Under the pieces are notes generated by a model that saw only the letters and a program-made list of their open reading frames with translations, was not told the DNA's origin and searched no databases. A program made the translations under genes and the position numbers. A DNA stretch of 64,000 nt from UBA9926 sp018645765 (GTDB taxonomy: Bacteria; Pseudomonadota; Gammaproteobacteria; Pseudomonadales; Azotimanducaceae), in assembly GCA_949372755.1 (NCBI GenBank), contig CASIBO010000001.1, forward strand, positions 1 through 64,000, written 5' to 3'. Every line of letters begins with the position of its first letter. Position 1 is the first letter of the stretch. Shown in pieces: positions 61,837 through 64,000 of this stretch.

Positions 61837-63201
61837 ATGTCAGAGACAGAAAAAGGGCAGGCTCGCGCCGCAGGCAGATCCGTTCATGACGTTTTAGCGA
61901 CCGACGCGGTGCCCGCCCCGCCCCCTCTGCTCGCCTCGGCTTATGACTTTCTCGGTGATGCCGACCTCGACGCCCAGCGTTATACCGATGCCGGTTTTGC
62001 TGCCAAAGAAATGACAAAAATGTGGGCCAAGACCTGGCAATGGGCCTGTCGGGAGGAGCACATTCCGGAGGCAGGTGATCGCTATGTTTATGACATCGGC
62101 CCTTACTCGGTCATTATTTCCCGCGATGACACCGGCGTGCTGCACGCTTTTAGAAACAGCTGCACCCATCGCGGTACTCGACTGATTGGGAGCGAAGGCA
62201 CGGGTTTTGGCACCGGGATTACGTGTCCGTTTCACGGTTGGTCTTGGCACTGCGACGGCACACTCGAACAAATCCCGGCAAAGTGGGATTTCCCACATGT
62301 GCAACCACAGACCCATGATTTAAGACCCGTCGCCTGCGCCGTTTGGGGTGGCTTTATCTTTATCAACTTAGACACAGCGGCGACGCCCTTGTCGGATCAA
62401 CTGGAAGTCATGTCGGAACACTTCGAGCACTTTCCGCTGGATACCCGCCGCATCAAAGTACATGTTCAAAAACGCCTGCCGGCGAATTGGAAGGCGGCTC
62501 AAGAGGCTTTTTTAGAGGCCTATCACAATGTTGAGACCCATCATTCACCAAACGGCGCCAATACCCAGTACGATATTTTTGGGCGATTTGTCACTCGATT
62601 TATTCACAACACGGGCACCTATAGTCCGGAAAGCTTAAATGATTATCCTGGCACAGAGTGGCGCGACCCGGTGCTCACAGAAGCGGAAATTCTGGCGAGG
62701 ACCGTCGGCGTAACGCGTGAATTAGAGGCTGGCGAAACGGCGCGCGCCGTCGCCGCTGAAGATGGCCGATCCCGGCTGGCAAACGCGCTGGGTGAATCCC
62801 AAGCAGACCTAAGCGACAGTCAGATCCTGGACTCCATTGAATATCATCTATTCCCGAACATGTTTTTTTTCCCGGGGATTAATATTCCCATGGTCTATCG
62901 CTTTAGGCCGGATGGTGACCAGGTCGATACCTGCTTGTTCGACTTACTCATTCTCGAGCCTTGGCCCGTCGGTCAAGCGAAACCCTTTCCGCCAGAACCG
63001 GTGTTCTTGGATGTCAACCAATCCTATACCGACGTGCCGGAACTCGGCTGGCTTGGGCGGGTTTACGATGAAGATACGGGGAATCTTGCGCTGCAGCAGC
63101 AAGGCTTAAAATCTGCGGGGAAAGGCTTAACCCTTGGCAATTATCAAGAGGCAAGGATCCGGCGCATCCATCAAACCCTAGACGAGTTTTTGAAAGCGTA
63201 G
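61837..63201 (+). CDS. Rieske non-heme iron oxygenase, alpha subunit
   Basis: A 454-residue terminal oxygenase. Start 61837 has GGAG eight bases upstream; the longer frame to 61789 does not. Rieske ligands C109-T-H111 and C130-P-F-H133. The catalytic-domain iron motif is E227-x2-H230-x4-H235, again with Glu in place of the usual Asp. The C-terminal part includes YTDVPELGWLGRVYDEDTGNLALQQQGLKS with acidic residues for the third ligand. It is paralogous to 3436-4842 with the same CREEHI, YDxGPYS, DFPH and FxFINxD blocks. Substrate unknown. Confidence 0.93.
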   Translation: MSETEKGQARAAGRSVHDVLATDAVPAPPPLLASAYDFLGDADLDAQRYTDAGFAAKEMTKMWAKTWQWACREEHIPEAGDRYVYDIGPYSVIISRDDTGVLHAFRNSCTHRGTRLIGSEGTGFGTGITCPFHGWSWHCDGTLEQIPAKWDFPHVQPQTHDLRPVACAVWGGFIFINLDTAATPLSDQLEVMSEHFEHFPLDTRRIKVHVQKRLPANWKAAQEAFLEAYHNVETHHSPNGANTQYDIFGRFVTRFIHNTGTYSPESLNDYPGTEWRDPVLTEAEILARTVGVTRELEAGETARAVAAEDGRSRLANALGESQADLSDSQILDSIEYHLFPNMFFFPGINIPMVYRFRPDGDQVDTCLFDLLILEPWPVGQAKPFPPEPVFLDVNQSYTDVPELGWLGRVYDEDTGNLALQQQGLKSAGKGLTLGNYQEARIRRIHQTLDEFLKA

Positions 63202-63232
63202 CTGAAGAAAAGGCGAAGATGCGGAATCAATG

Positions 63233-63997
63233 TTAAGTATTCTTTGCCTCTAACTCAGCGCGGATTTCAGCATGTCGGGCTTCTGTGATGGGGTAGTTCC
63301 AAACGATTGCCGCCCCTGTCAAAAAGAACAAAGACGGGAAGGTCGAAAACAAGAACCGCAAACCAAACAATTCGTCTTCGCCATTACTGACGCCCGCTTC
63401 AAAACCAAAGAAACTCAGACCAAATAACGCAATGGCTCCGCCAAAAGACGCCGTCGCTTTTTGGGCAAACGACCAAGCTGAGAAAAACAATGCCGCACGA
63501 TTTTCGCCGGTTTCGAGCGTGTCCAAATCAATAACATCGGCCTTCATGGAATTGGGTAGGGTTTGCGAGAACCCCCCGGCAGCGAACCCCGTCATAAGGG
63601 TCATCGGTAACATCCACCAGAAATCACCAGGCCCCAATAGTAAATAACAGGGGTGTGCAAACGCCAGCATGAAAAAGGATACTAGGTAGGCTCTGTGCTT
63701 GCCAACTCGCTTTGAAAATGCAACCCAAAATGGCACGGCGATAATACTCGCCGCATAAAAAAAGCTGAGCATATAAATCGCCTTGTCTTCGGCCTGCAAA
63801 ACATCAGCAATGAAAAACAGGTACAGGGGTGTTGTGACATTGAGGCCAAGCGAGCCAATCATAAAGGCTAACACCAGCCGCTTAAACGGCCCGTTTGCGG
63901 CCATTAATTTCAAACCCGCCAGAGCGCTGACTTGTTGCCTGGGCTGATAGGGTGCCTCGGCAACATTGGTTAGTGTGAGGGTTACGCAAATGGGCAT
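63233..63997 (-). CDS. MFS (GPH-type) transporter, C-terminal part
   Basis: Only the last about 254 residues are in the window; the N-terminal part lies beyond base 64000. Seven hydrophobic segments are visible, and the loop FSKRVGKHRAYLVSFF matches the R-x-G-x-R/K-type loop of the glycoside-pentoside-hexuronide (GPH) family. NSMKADVIDLDTLETGENRAALFFSAWSFAQKA is a characteristic GPH inter-domain segment. Such carriers import sugars or other solutes with a cation. Its end is 31 bases past the Rieske oxygenase, in convergent orientation. Confidence 0.88.
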   Translation of the reverse strand: MPICVTLTLTNVAEAPYQPRQQVSALAGLKLMAANGPFKRLVLAFMIGSLGLNVTTPLYLFFIADVLQAEDKAIYMLSFFYAASIIAVPFWVAFSKRVGKHRAYLVSFFMLAFAHPCYLLLGPGDFWWMLPMTLMTGFAAGGFSQTLPNSMKADVIDLDTLETGENRAALFFSAWSFAQKATASFGGAIALFGLSFFGFEAGVSNGEDELFGLRFLFSTFPSLFFLTGAAIVWNYPITEARHAEIRAELEAKNT

Positions 63998-64000
63998 GAG

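Noticed and set aside
1..64000. CRISPR arrays, tRNA, rRNA, prophage or intact insertion sequences
   Set aside because: No spaced direct repeats, cloverleaf sequences, rRNA segments, integrases or transposases were recognised when reading both strands.

Overview
The window reads as chromosomal DNA of a free-living, probably marine, gammaproteobacterium. This rests on protein family content: a class I DAHP synthase, TalB-type transaldolase, RhlE-type DEAD-box helicase, YchJ-, TspO- and DUF3108/DUF6134-type proteins, and a TonB-dependent receptor beside many Rieske, TauD, SDR and acyl-CoA genes. No rRNA, tRNA, CRISPR array, intact transposase or phage gene was seen, so the exact taxon cannot be fixed. 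About 55 protein genes are supported.

Layout. 0-3 kb: DAHP synthase, a small membrane protein and a PepSY-type membrane protein. 3-6 kb: a leftward oxygenase operon with a Rieske oxygenase of permuted domain order, a conventional Rieske oxygenase alpha subunit and an ABM-type monooxygenase. 6-15.3 kb: a lipoprotein, an N-acyl-D-amino-acid deacylase-type amidohydrolase, a DUF3108 protein, a nitroreductase, a cupin, an acyl-CoA synthetase coupled to a DUF805 protein, and a GST. 15.4-20.6 kb: a YchJ-like protein, a dienelactone hydrolase flanked by relics of related genes, a sulfotransferase, a TauD dioxygenase, a thioesterase and an alpha/beta hydrolase. 20.8-27.6 kb: 3-hydroxyacyl-CoA dehydrogenase, a sterol-desaturase-type membrane enzyme, a small EHGG-repeat secreted protein, two exported proteins, an EthD protein, an amino acid permease with a problematic start, and a flavoprotein.

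27.7-35.4 kb is a carbohydrate block: transaldolase, a GH2-type TIM-barrel lipoprotein translationally coupled to a LacI regulator, and a divergent 1150-residue GH94-like protein. CG-centred palindromes lie in two of its intergenic regions. 35.5-43.4 kb: LysE exporter, Baeyer-Villiger-type monooxygenase, TspO, a solute-binding-like cytosolic protein, a PNPOx protein, an SCP-x-type thiolase, an SDR and a flagellar-rod-like small protein. 43.7-54.2 kb: RhlE helicase, three more SDRs, a methyltransferase, a DUF952 protein, a PLP decarboxylase, a second TauD enzyme, an isopropylmalate-dehydrogenase-like enzyme and a second PaaI thioesterase. 54.2-64 kb: a BamA/TamA-type outer membrane protein, a TonB-dependent receptor with a clear terminator, a GFA protein, two NTF2-like proteins, a second Rieske oxygenase and the C-terminal part of an MFS transporter cut by the window edge.

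Taken together the gene set looks like a catabolic and detoxification region for hydrophobic alicyclic, aromatic or steroid-like compounds: uptake (TonB receptor, MFS), oxygenation (Rieske, BVMO, TauD), SDR oxidation, CoA activation and thiolysis. The substrate cannot be read from sequence. The most unusual items are the permuted Rieske oxygenase, the dienelactone-hydrolase relics forming direct repeats, the carbohydrate cluster with its putative operators, and several tandem repeats, including a 139-bp TTTTGGG/TTTGGG tract.
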